64,000 nucleotides of DNA, taken from assembly GCA_964579675.1 (NCBI GenBank), contig CAZOIA010000002.1, positions 7,828-71,827 of the forward strand, given 5' to 3'. The stretch is from CAZOIA01 sp964579675. GTDB taxonomy: Bacteria; Planctomycetota; Phycisphaerae; UBA1845; PWPN01. The notes under the pieces are model-generated. The model saw nothing but the letters and a program-made list of their open reading frames with translations, ran no database searches and was not told the DNA's origin. The position numbers and the translations under genes are program-made. Of the stretch, positions 1 through 7,716 are shown piece after piece (position 1 is the first letter of the stretch; every line of letters starts with the position of its first letter).

Positions 1-1403
1 GACCTGGTGGCGATGACGTACGCGCCTGGGTACCGGTCGATCCACTCGTCATCACTGGTCGGGCCGTGGGGCCAGATCATCTCGACCTGCGGGCAGTCCA
101 TCCAGTGCGGCAATCCGTGGAAGCGGTTGAAGGCAATGCCGGCGGCAACGAGGCGGGCGTTTCGGCCAAGAGTGTGCAGGTTATCAGCGATCAATCGATG
201 GCCGGCGGCAAAGGTCCTGGCGTTGTACCAGCGCCCGGCCAGTTGATTCGGCCCGACCAGGGACAGGGCAATAGCGAGTATCCCTGCGAATGTCACCGCG
301 CGTCGCGGCCAGGGGCCGGCCCGCCAGATCCGCCCGATCAAAAGGGCGGTCAGCAGGGCCATCCCGGGCAGGAGCGGGACGACGTAACGAGGCTGGTGGA
401 TCACCGGGCGGTAGCTGCTCAGGTCGGTGGACCCGACGCTGAGATAGACCAGCGGCGGCACCACAACACAAAGCAACAGACTGGAGAGGGCGTTTCGTTT
501 CACCAGACCGTAGACCACGCCCGCCAGCAGCACCATTCCCATCGGTGCCAGAAGCGACCGTGGGTCCACCAGCCAACGCAGATAATCGGTCCACTCGAGC
601 AGCAGGGTGGTGAGTGGCTGCTCGACGGGTGAGCCGAGGTAATGCTGCTGGGACCGAGACACGACGTGCAGGTGGAACCAGGGATCTGAAGTCCACTGCC
701 ACCAGAGCACTGCTTCAAAGCCGAGCCACAGTCCTGCCCCGAGGGCCAGGAAGCCCGCTCGTCTCCACGCCCACCCGTAACGTGCGGCGGACAGCAGCAC
801 GAACAGGATCAGGCCCGGGACAAACAGGGCAACGGTTTCCTTGGCGTTGTAACCGGCGGCAATGAGCAGCCCGCCGGCCAGGCATCGCCAGGCGGCACGC
901 GGCGTTCGACGTTCCAGCAGAGCGGCCGCTGCCAGGTAGACACCAGACCACCCCAGGGCAGTCGCCACCATTTCCGGCATCGCGGTGGAGGCGAGGACCA
1001 CGTTGATCGGGACCAACCCAAACGCCAGCATCGCCACCAGCGACATCCGGGGATCGAGGTGCCGGCGCGCAAACGCCCGGAGGATCAGCAGGACACCCAG
1101 CGAGGCCGCCATCGAAGGCAGTACCATCGCCCACGGCTTCTCGGGCAGGATCGCGACCGCCAGGTGAATCGTCTTCCAGAACGTGAACCGGGCGAAGAAC
1201 TGGTTGGTGGGAAGGTTGTCCGGCAGTCGGCCCTCCTGCGTGAGCCAGACGATATTGAGATAGCCGACGTCGTCGGAGGACACCACACCGGTGAAGTAGA
1301 CCAGTTGCAGCGCCACCACCAGAGTAATGGCGGCCAGGTCCCACCGCAGGGTACACGACAGCGAGACGGGCAATGATGCGGCGGGTGGGGCGTCGGTGCT
1401 CAA
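1..1403 (-). CDS. Membrane glycosyltransferase, GT39/ArnT-like, truncated by window edge
   Basis: An open frame of 467 codons runs from a TTG at 1401-1403 to the left edge, so the C-terminus is missing. After a short N-terminus comes a hydrophobic segment (ITLVVALQLVYF) and then SSDDVGYLNIVW, which resembles the acidic motif after the first helix in GT39/PMT and ArnT enzymes. Many further membrane segments follow, with charged loops between them. Such proteins move a sugar from a polyprenyl-phosphate donor to lipid or protein outside the membrane. The TTG overlaps the TGA of the upstream methyltransferase (TTGA), with GGGAAGG just upstream, so translation is probably coupled. It is the last visible gene of a minus-strand surface-sugar set. 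The exact acceptor cannot be told. No ATG occurs early in the frame, so the gene is easy to miss. Confidence 0.82.
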   Translation of the reverse strand, partial: MSTDAPPAASLPVSLSCTLRWDLAAITLVVALQLVYFTGVVSSDDVGYLNIVWLTQEGRLPDNLPTNQFFARFTFWKTIHLAVAILPEKPWAMVLPSMAASLGVLLILRAFARRHLDPRMSLVAMLAFGLVPINVVLASTAMPEMVATALGWSGVYLAAAALLERRTPRAAWRCLAGGLLIAAGYNAKETVALFVPGLILFVLLSAARYGWAWRRAGFLALGAGLWLGFEAVLWWQWTSDPWFHLHVVSRSQQHYLGSPVEQPLTTLLLEWTDYLRWLVDPRSLLAPMGMVLLAGVVYGLVKRNALSSLLLCVVVPPLVYLSVGSTDLSSYRPVIHQPRYVVPLLPGMALLTALLIGRIWRAGPWPRRAVTFAGILAIALSLVGPNQLAGRWYNARTFAAGHRLIADNLHTLGRNARLVAAGIAFNRFHGLPHWMDCPQVEMIWPHGPTSDDEWIDRYPGAYVIATR

Positions 1404-2317
1404 TCAACACCTTCCCGGGAAGCGCTCTCGTCCTGGGCGGATAGCCGCTCCACCGCGACCAGGCAACGGTAGCCGGCGTAGCGGCCCCATCGATTGAGGG
1501 CTCGGTCGATTCTCCACAGCAACCCGGTCGCGAAAGCCGGCACACGATTCTTCTGCCCGAACCCTCCACTCATGGGCCACAGGAGCGCACTGAAGCACTT
1601 GCGATAGGCAATGGATAATTGCGGAAAGAGCTTGCGGAACTGCGGCTCTTGTTCCCAGAAGATGGCCCGGGCGATTCCCTGGTCGCCGTCCCAGGGGTTG
1701 CCCGGATCGAGCACATGCTGATCCGCGCGGACGTCCAGGGGACGAATGGAAAGCGTGGTCCGCTCGGGATGAAGGAATCTCAGCACGGGCCAGCTCAGCG
1801 GGCTGACAAACACGTCGAGCATCACCAGCCTCCCGCCCGGGGTCAGCACCCGGGCCGCCTCCGAGAGGAACCGACGCGGATAGGCCAGATGATGCAGAAC
1901 GTCCACCATGATGACGTTGCCGACCGACCCGTCAGCCAGCGGCAACGTGCAGGCGTCGGCAGCAAAGTCGAGCCAGGGGAGGGATGCGACATCGCTGGCC
2001 AGCAGGTTCGGGAAGAAGGTCTTCGCTTCCCCCGGACCGCTGCCAAGTTCGATCATCGGTGCGTCCACGTCGGCCAACACCGTTCTGATCCGCGTAAACC
2101 AGTCGTGATAGATTCGGCGCAGGATCAGCTTGGCCCGCCAGATGGCGCGGTGCGTCGCGGCAATCGCTACGGCGTGACGCCGACTGGCCAGGACGTGCTC
2201 TTCGAGCGCGGGAGAGGCAGCGAGACAGTCCGGCATGACCGAGGACTCTTCCGCCGCTGCATCCGGAAGAACGGATTCAGCCGGCTCGCAGATCCGTGCT
2301 GAACAACTCGATGCCAT
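1400..2317 (-). CDS. Class I SAM-dependent methyltransferase
   Basis: The 305-residue protein has a Rossmann-type SAM site: motif I IELGSGPGEAK at about 89-99, an acidic strand end near residue 120 (LDFAADA), VDVLHHL at 138-144 and the post-motif VLTPGGRLVMLD at about 157-168. This matches Methyltransf_11-type enzymes. The chosen ATG (2315-2317) lies 17 bases after the stop of the methyltransferase-GT2 gene; the frame is open further upstream but would overlap that gene. The start of the next gene overlaps its stop codon. Neighbours are sugar-polymer genes, so the substrate may be a lipid or saccharide precursor, but nothing in the sequence fixes it. The C-terminal 100 residues (LWRIDRALNRWGRYAG region) are not recognised. 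Confidence 0.82.
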   Translation of the reverse strand: MASSCSARICEPAESVLPDAAAEESSVMPDCLAASPALEEHVLASRRHAVAIAATHRAIWRAKLILRRIYHDWFTRIRTVLADVDAPMIELGSGPGEAKTFFPNLLASDVASLPWLDFAADACTLPLADGSVGNVIMVDVLHHLAYPRRFLSEAARVLTPGGRLVMLDVFVSPLSWPVLRFLHPERTTLSIRPLDVRADQHVLDPGNPWDGDQGIARAIFWEQEPQFRKLFPQLSIAYRKCFSALLWPMSGGFGQKNRVPAFATGLLWRIDRALNRWGRYAGYRCLVAVERLSAQDESASREGVD

Positions 2318-2334
2318 CGTCGCAACCCAGGCTT

Positions 2335-3834
2335 TCAGATCCAGCGCAACTTCCGCAGCGCGACCCCGCACATCTTCAGCATGACCCAGGCATTGCGGAA
2401 CCGGTGGGTCATCTTGGTCGTTCCGGCGACCCGCTCGCGGTAATGCACGGGCATCTCGACGATCTTCAGATTGTTCTTGGCCGCCCCGAAGATCCAGTCG
2501 TAGTCGCCCCAGGCGTCGCAACTGCCGAGGTACTCGCGGGCAGCCAGGATCTTGGGATAGTCGCGCCGCCAGATGACCTTGGTGCCGCAGAGCGTGTCGC
2601 GGACCCGCTGCTCCAGCAGCAGGCTGAACAGGCCGGCAAATACCTTGTTCCCGAGGATGTTCAGCGGACGCATCGCCTGGTCCTGCTGCGGATAGACCAT
2701 GCGTGAGCCGTTGATGAACTCGCCCTTTGCGGTGCTGATGGCGTCGAAGAACGCCGGCAGTTCCTCGGGCATCACGGTCATGTCGGCGTCGAGGATCATG
2801 AAGACGTCACCGGTGGCGGCGGCAAAGCCGGCCCGGCAAGCGGCGCCCTTACCCTGTCCGGGGCCCTTGACCAGGCGGATGTTGCGATCCGGACGGCGTC
2901 GGATGGCCTCCTCCACGCGGGTGGCCGTGTCATCCGTGCTCCGGTCATCGACAAGGATGATCTCGGTGCCCGTCCCCATCTCGGGGATGCGATCGACCAG
3001 GCCGCCAATGTTGTCATGCTCGTTCTTGCACGGGACAACCACCGAGCACGAGTGACTATGCGGCGATTCGACGGGCACCAGCGGGCGGGCCACCAGGTAC
3101 GAGAGGAACCCGAGCTTGCGGAATCCGTAGAACCTGCCAAGCACCGAGTTGAACAGCCAGTTGAGGCCGGGGACCCGGATCGGCAGGGGCATGGTGTGGC
3201 CCTTGCGGATCATCTCGTAGCTGCACAGGTGCAGCAGGCCGGCCAGGTCTCGCGCGGCCAGCCAGTTGGGGGACGGATTGTCCAGCCTGAGCCCGAGCCT
3301 GGCCGCCAGGCGGCAGATCGGCTCCCACAGGTAGTTGTACTGGACGATGATGACGCGGGTGTGGGCCGCGCAGCAGCGGTGGATCCGGCGCAGGGCCGTT
3401 GCGATGTCGGACATCTCGCCGATCACGTTGACCAGCGTGATGTAGTCGTAGGGCCCCTCGGGGATGTCGGCCTGGTCGAGGAATTCGGCGAATCCGACGG
3501 CGAAGTCCAGATCCGGATGCCGCCGCCGGGCCAGCTCGACCATCGCCGGGCTGCAGTCAACGCCCACCCCGTGGCGAGGCTCCAGAGCTTCGAGCAGATC
3601 GCCGGTCCCGCAACCGATATCGAGCACCCGAGCACCCGGGGGCACGAAATGACGCACGAACCGTCTCAGGTAGTGCCGGAAGTACCGGAACCGCCGGTTC
3701 CAGTCGAGCTGGCGGTCACCGAGCCCATCGTAGAACTCACGGACGGCCTGGCGGCTGTCCTGGATGAATCGTTCATACGGACCGGGCGCCGGCGGCCGTG
3801 GCGGCTGAGCGGTTGCGGTAGAAAGCAGACTCAT
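2335..3834 (-). CDS. Fused SAM methyltransferase and family 2 glycosyltransferase
   Basis: A 499-residue protein with two enzyme domains. Residues about 20-250 form a class I methyltransferase with LDIGCGTG at 71-78 and YDYITLVNVIGE near 129-140. Residues about 262-499 form a GT2 (dolichol-phosphate-mannose-synthase-like) domain with SVVVPCKNE, the nucleotide-sugar acidic motif VDDRSTD at 295-301, LDADMT around 348-353, and the late motif GDYDWIFGA. No strong membrane helices follow the GT2 domain, unlike many polyprenyl-phosphate glycosyltransferases. The ATG at 3832-3834 has GGGGAGA upstream and lies 62 bases inside the end of the epimerase gene. It probably modifies and transfers a sugar made by neighbouring enzymes. 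Each domain is clear; the natural substrate is unknown. Confidence 0.85.
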   Translation of the reverse strand: MSLLSTATAQPPRPPAPGPYERFIQDSRQAVREFYDGLGDRQLDWNRRFRYFRHYLRRFVRHFVPPGARVLDIGCGTGDLLEALEPRHGVGVDCSPAMVELARRRHPDLDFAVGFAEFLDQADIPEGPYDYITLVNVIGEMSDIATALRRIHRCCAAHTRVIIVQYNYLWEPICRLAARLGLRLDNPSPNWLAARDLAGLLHLCSYEMIRKGHTMPLPIRVPGLNWLFNSVLGRFYGFRKLGFLSYLVARPLVPVESPHSHSCSVVVPCKNEHDNIGGLVDRIPEMGTGTEIILVDDRSTDDTATRVEEAIRRRPDRNIRLVKGPGQGKGAACRAGFAAATGDVFMILDADMTVMPEELPAFFDAISTAKGEFINGSRMVYPQQDQAMRPLNILGNKVFAGLFSLLLEQRVRDTLCGTKVIWRRDYPKILAAREYLGSCDAWGDYDWIFGAAKNNLKIVEMPVHYRERVAGTTKMTHRFRNAWVMLKMCGVALRKLRWI

Positions 3835-4894
3835 GCAAATGGTCTCCCCGCTGTGCCCACTCCGAACGCAGCATCTCCTCGAGGATGCCATCGAGCGTCC
3901 GCGAGACGTTCCAATCCGGATAATGCGAGCGGATCTTCGCCAGGTTCGTGATGTAGCAAATGTGGTCGCCCGTGCGATTGACGGGCTGATAGTCGGTGGC
4001 GATCCTTCGGCCGGTCATTTCCTCCAGGCGGCTGATGCATTCGAGAACCGAAGCGCTGTTGTCGCGCCCGCCGCCGAGGTTGTACACCTCGCCCGGGCGC
4101 GGCGATCGGGCGAACGCGTGAGCGGCCCGAACCACGTCGTATGCGTGCAACTGGTCCCGGACCTGTTTGCCCTTGTAGCCGATGATCGTGTACCGCTCGC
4201 CGCTGACGGCCACCCGGGCCAGGTAGTTCAGGAACCCGTGCAGCGGCACGCCCGAATGGCGAGAGCCGGTCAGACATCCACCCCTGAAGACACAGGTCGG
4301 CATCCCGTAGTACCGGCCGTACTCCTGCGTCATGACGTCGGCCGCCACCTTGCTCGCCCCGAAGATGCTGTGCAGAGACTGGTCGATGCGACACGATTCG
4401 TCGATCCCGTCGCGGTCACCCGGGCGGGCGTAATCGTACCGCGTGTCGCGTTCGACTAGCGGGAGTTCGTTGGGGGCGTCGCCGTAGACCTTGTTGGTGC
4501 TGAGCGTGATGAACGGCGCTTCCGGGCATGAGCGGCGTGCGGCTTCCAGCAGGTTCAGGGTGCCGACCGCGTTGACGTCGAAATCGTCGTATGGACGCTG
4601 CCGGGCGAGATCGTGCGATGGTTGGGCGGCACAATGGACTATCAGGTCGAATCGTTCGCGGGAGAGCAGGAGCCCGATCGCCCGGCGGGCTCGGATATCA
4701 ACGTTCTCGGGGTGGAAGTTCCGCGTATTGGCCTTGAGCCAGCCCAGGTTCCACGACGTATCCCCGGCCGGGCCGAAGAAGTCCCGCCGCATGTTGTTGT
4801 CCACGCCGACCACGCTCCAACCGAGGTCGTCGAAATAGAGCACCGCTTCGCTGCCGACGAGCCCACTGCTTCCGGTCACCAGTACCCGCTTCAT
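3773..4894 (-). CDS. NAD-dependent epimerase/dehydratase, CDP-paratose/tyvelose epimerase-like
   Basis: A 373-residue extended short-chain dehydrogenase. The NAD site VTGSSGLVGSE starts at residue 6 (GxxGxxG at 8-14), followed by VDNNMRRDFFGPAGDTSWN, a signature I associate with RfbE/TyvE-like nucleotide-sugar 2-epimerases. LSTNKVYGDAP at 131-141 is the substrate loop. The usual YxxxK catalytic pair reads FGASK at 178-182, so tyrosine is replaced by phenylalanine. The start MKRVLVTGS is standard for the fold. The gene heads a minus-strand group with a methyltransferase-GT2 protein, a second methyltransferase and a membrane glycosyltransferase, which fits supply of an activated sugar for a surface glycan. 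Confidence 0.85.
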   Translation of the reverse strand: MKRVLVTGSSGLVGSEAVLYFDDLGWSVVGVDNNMRRDFFGPAGDTSWNLGWLKANTRNFHPENVDIRARRAIGLLLSRERFDLIVHCAAQPSHDLARQRPYDDFDVNAVGTLNLLEAARRSCPEAPFITLSTNKVYGDAPNELPLVERDTRYDYARPGDRDGIDESCRIDQSLHSIFGASKVAADVMTQEYGRYYGMPTCVFRGGCLTGSRHSGVPLHGFLNYLARVAVSGERYTIIGYKGKQVRDQLHAYDVVRAAHAFARSPRPGEVYNLGGGRDNSASVLECISRLEEMTGRRIATDYQPVNRTGDHICYITNLAKIRSHYPDWNVSRTLDGILEEMLRSEWAQRGDHLHESAFYRNRSAATAAGARSV

Positions 4895-5211
4895 CGCTGA
4901 ACTCCCGGATGCCGGAAAAAGGCAACGCCAGCCGCGACCGCTCGCCGCTTGCGCAATCGCGGGCTGGCGCAGTCCGCAAGGCACCCCCAACCTTTGGCAG
5001 AATCGTCGGAAGCCGCTTGCGACGACTTGAGTTAACGGACCTTGGGTTTCGCTTCTTCGGCGTGCGGGAGCCGGTGCCTGCGACGGGATGGTCCGATAGC
5101 CGACGGCTGGCGGCGCCGGCCCATCCGAGCCGGCCTCTGTGAGGCCGGTGCTCCTCCTGAGACAGACGTTCCGCCCTGGGCCAAACCCGCCAATTCAACC
5201 ATGACGAATCA
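4895..5211. other. Intergenic region between epimerase and manA
   Basis: There is no convincing gene in these 317 bases. The region contains GC-rich inverted repeats: a strong hairpin at 5127-5153 and a GGCGCCGGCCC stretch near 5111-5121. It should carry the promoter of the epimerase operon, but no clear -35/-10 pair was recognised. Confidence 0.5.
5127..5153 (-). terminator. Hairpin downstream of manA
   Basis: GAGCCGGCCTC at 5127-5137 pairs with GAGGCCGGTGCTC at 5141-5153 across a three-base loop, with one bulged base. It lies about 60 bases past the manA stop in the direction of manA transcription. No run of T follows, so intrinsic termination is possible but not shown. Confidence 0.3.
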
Positions 5212-6213
5212 CTAGGGGGCGGGCACGGTGACTTCGAGCCACTGCGTGGGCCCGGTGATCTTCACCCGGGCATCCGACAAGGCAGCTGGCAGCAGCACGA
5301 CATTGCCCCGGCTGAATTCGACCGGCCCGACTCCCTGGTTCCAATCGATCAGGCCCCGGCCTTCAAGCACGATCCACACCACCGGGCTGCCGCAGGGGAT
5401 CAGTGGCTGCGTCCCCTCGGCCGCGCGGACTTGATCAATGATGAACGAAGGGCAACTCACCAGCCGGCAGGCCGCCCTTGTCGAGGCGCCGGCGACCTGG
5501 GACCGCTCCTGCATCGGGGGCGGCGAGGGCACCTCGAAGTCGATGCACTCGATGGCCTGACCGAGGTGGAGTTGCCGCGGCTCACCGGTAGTCGGCTCGA
5601 TGCGTCCCCAATCGTACGTGCGATAAGTGACGTCGGAGGGGGTCTGGACCTCGGCCACCATGACGCCGGCCCCAAGCGCATGACACGTGCCGCTGGGCAG
5701 GTAATAGCAGTCGCCTGGCTTGACCGGCACCTTGCGCAGCACACCATCGACCCGGCCGGTCAGCATCGCCTCCCGGAACATCGCCGCGTCCACGCCCGCC
5801 TCGAGCCCGTGGTAGATGACGCCCCCGGGCTCGGTGGCAAGGATATACCACGCTTCGTGCTTGACGCGGACGCTCCCGCCGAGCCTGCGGGCAACCCTCT
5901 CGGTCGGATGGACCTGGACGCTGAGCGACTCGCGGGCGTCGAGGAACTTGATCAACAGCGGAAACCGGCCTTCAAAGAGCCCGACCCCGCCAATCAGGGC
6001 CGGGCCCCACTGCTGAACCAGTTCGGTGAGCGTCCTGCCCCGGGCCGGCCCAACCGCCACCCGCGAAGCGTCCTCCTCGAGGTCGGCCAGTTCCCACGAT
6101 TCCCCAATCGTCTCCGCAGCAACGGGCGGGCGGGCGAAATGCGTGAAGATCCGCCGGCCGCCCCAGAGCTTGGGCTTGTAGATGGGCTCAAAGATGAGTG
6201 GGTGGACAACCAT
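5212..6213 (-). CDS. manA: Mannose-6-phosphate isomerase, class I
   Basis: A 333-residue zinc enzyme interconverting mannose 6-phosphate and fructose 6-phosphate, the entry to GDP-mannose. The N-terminus reads PIYKPKLWGGRRI, typical of the shorter Bacillus-type ManA. Visible metal ligands are Q100 and H102 in SVQVHPTE, E120 in KHEAWYI and H178 in LPSGTCHALG. The length matches the family (about 315-330). The ATG at 6211-6213 follows GAGGGACGACG. It lies upstream of the surface-sugar genes on the same strand and probably feeds their nucleotide-sugar supply, separated from them by a 317-base gap. Confidence 0.92.
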   Translation of the reverse strand: MVVHPLIFEPIYKPKLWGGRRIFTHFARPPVAAETIGESWELADLEEDASRVAVGPARGRTLTELVQQWGPALIGGVGLFEGRFPLLIKFLDARESLSVQVHPTERVARRLGGSVRVKHEAWYILATEPGGVIYHGLEAGVDAAMFREAMLTGRVDGVLRKVPVKPGDCYYLPSGTCHALGAGVMVAEVQTPSDVTYRTYDWGRIEPTTGEPRQLHLGQAIECIDFEVPSPPPMQERSQVAGASTRAACRLVSCPSFIIDQVRAAEGTQPLIPCGSPVVWIVLEGRGLIDWNQGVGPVEFSRGNVVLLPAALSDARVKITGPTQWLEVTVPAP

Positions 6214-6308
6214 CGTCGTCCCTCGCGATCAGGTCTCGGGTTGATCGGACACGAGGATTCTAAGGGCACAGGTATCGACGGGAAACAACGGCGGGCCACG
6301 GTTGGGAG

Positions 6309-6731
6309 TCAACCCGTCTTCCGGAAGCGTAGCGTCGTGTCCGGCGGCGCGGATTCGCGGCCGGCTGGCCTATCGGGTGACGTGGACGCCTGGCTCGCTA
6401 CCGCCCGGATCGGGGTGGTCCTCACCTCCTCATCAGCCAGGTCTTGCTCTGATGGGGGCTCGACCCTGGAGCTACCCCCACTGACCACGCGAGGCCTGTT
6501 TGCCAGGTGGTCCTCGTCCACCCCCTCATTCAGCCATTTCAGAATGTCCTCTTCGGTTGGCGGGCGGTTCTTCTCGACTTCGGTCGGCGGGCGGTTCTTC
6601 TCGACCTCAGCGACCCGAAAGGTGGTGTTACACTTCACACAACGCGCTCGGTGCCCGATGCTGCGGGCGGACACCCGGTACTTGGCGTTGCACACGGGAC
6701 ACCGCGTCTTGATGGTTGCCTTCCCTGACAT
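6309..6731 (-). CDS. Zinc-ribbon (MJ0042-type) small protein
   Basis: A 140-residue protein whose first 40 residues form a four-cysteine zinc ribbon (C11-x2-C14 and C31-x2-C34: CPVCNAKYRV and ARCVKCNTTFRV). This matches the MJ0042 zinc-finger domain common at N-termini of planctomycete, myxobacterial and deltaproteobacterial proteins. The rest is polar and probably disordered, with a tandem VEKNRPPTE repeat at about 43-60. No membrane segment is seen. GGAG lies seven bases before the ATG. Function unknown; such ribbons often bind nucleic acid or act in protein contacts. Confidence 0.75.
   Translation of the reverse strand: MSGKATIKTRCPVCNAKYRVSARSIGHRARCVKCNTTFRVAEVEKNRPPTEVEKNRPPTEEDILKWLNEGVDEDHLANRPRVVSGGSSRVEPPSEQDLADEEVRTTPIRAVASQASTSPDRPAGRESAPPDTTLRFRKTG
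6554..6607 (-). repeat. Two-copy 27-base tandem repeat inside the zinc-ribbon gene
   Basis: Copies at 6554-6580 and 6581-6607 differ at two bases and encode VEKNRPPTE twice in frame. The unit is nine codons, so the duplication lengthens the linker without a frameshift. Synonymous differences show it is not a very recent copy. Confidence 0.9.
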
Positions 6732-7050
6732 CGTCAGGCTCCGGCCGCCTCTTACCCCCTTCCCGGCCTCCCAGATCCGCCGCGCGCGAGTGGCCGAAAC
6801 GACGCTTGAACGCCGTCCTCGAGTGCGGCACCCACTACTGGATCAAGATCGGATAAGTCTTATGAGGCCGGTTGCTGCTGCTCACTCGCGGCAGCAATCA
6901 TCTGATGATGCCGTCACTCAATTATAGGCATGTTGCGTGGCTCATTCCACCGCGTCTTGAAGTGAACTCGTGGCCGTCCATGCCCGCCATAGCCAACCGA
7001 AAGAAAGTGCTGACGCGGAACGTTTCGCCACGCTCAAACGCCTTATCCCA
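6732..7050. other. Intergenic region with possible promoter
   Basis: There is no gene of note in these 319 bases. On the minus strand a perfect TATAAT (complement of 6921-6926) could be the -10 of a promoter for the zinc-ribbon gene about 190 bases away; the matching -35 is weak. A short palindrome ATAAG-T-CTTAT lies at 6853-6863. Confidence 0.35.
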
Positions 7051-7716
7051 TCATTCGGAAAGAAACGGGTTGGACTTGCGTTCATTCCCGATCGTCGTTA
7101 TGGGGCCGTGCCCGCCGTACACGACCGTCTCGTCCGCGAGCGTGAGAAGGTTCCCGCGGATGTTAGCGACCAACAAAGGGCCGTCAGAACCCGGGAAATC
7201 GGTCCTCCCAATACTGCCAGCGAACAACGCATCGCCCGTGAAGACAACCCCCGCCTCCGGGCAATGCAGTGAGACACCCCCGGGTGAATGCCCCATCGTA
7301 TCCAGCACCCGCCAGCTCAGCGGACCCAACCACAATTGCATCCCCGGTTCAAGATCGATATCCGCGCGGGCGCGGACGGTGAAACCCACTCCAAACGGCC
7401 CGGACAGATTACGGTTCGCGTCGCCTAGCATCGGTTGCTCGGCTCGGGCCATGGCCACCTGTGCATCGGGGTGGGCATCGTGAACGATGTCGAGGCCGGC
7501 AATGTGGTCGGCGTGGCCATGCGTCAGCACGATCTTCTCGATCCGGATGGCGTTGTCCGCGACGTAGGCCAAGAGGCGATCGACCTGAGGCGGGAAGCTC
7601 GGATCGATGATCCAGCCTACGCGGCCTCTGGCGTCATCCTCCGTAGATAGGACGAACGCATTCTCGCCAAACGTCCTCTCGACAAACGTTTCGATGGTCA
7701 AGGGCGTATCGCTCAA
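7051..7716 (-). CDS. Metallo-beta-lactamase-fold hydrolase (glyoxalase II-like)
   Basis: A 221-residue single-domain MBL protein. Metal ligands are visible as HGHADH at 66-71, then TMGHSPGG, FTGDALFAGSIGRTDFPG and a late YGGHGPITT. This set is typical of the glyoxalase II-like MBL group that hydrolyses thioesters such as hydroxyacylglutathione, although many members act on other substrates. The start is a TTG at 7714-7716 overlapping the TGA of the upstream esterase (TTGA), with AAGGAT before it; no in-frame ATG lies nearby. Probably translationally coupled to the esterase. The exact substrate is not determinable. Confidence 0.85.
   Translation of the reverse strand: MSDTPLTIETFVERTFGENAFVLSTEDDARGRVGWIIDPSFPPQVDRLLAYVADNAIRIEKIVLTHGHADHIAGLDIVHDAHPDAQVAMARAEQPMLGDANRNLSGPFGVGFTVRARADIDLEPGMQLWLGPLSWRVLDTMGHSPGGVSLHCPEAGVVFTGDALFAGSIGRTDFPGSDGPLLVANIRGNLLTLADETVVYGGHGPITTIGNERKSNPFLSE

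Noticed and set aside
5431..6927. A 498-residue plus-strand frame over manA and the zinc-ribbon gene
   Set aside because: Both minus-strand genes have clear family motifs; the plus frame is low in hydrophobic pattern and has none.
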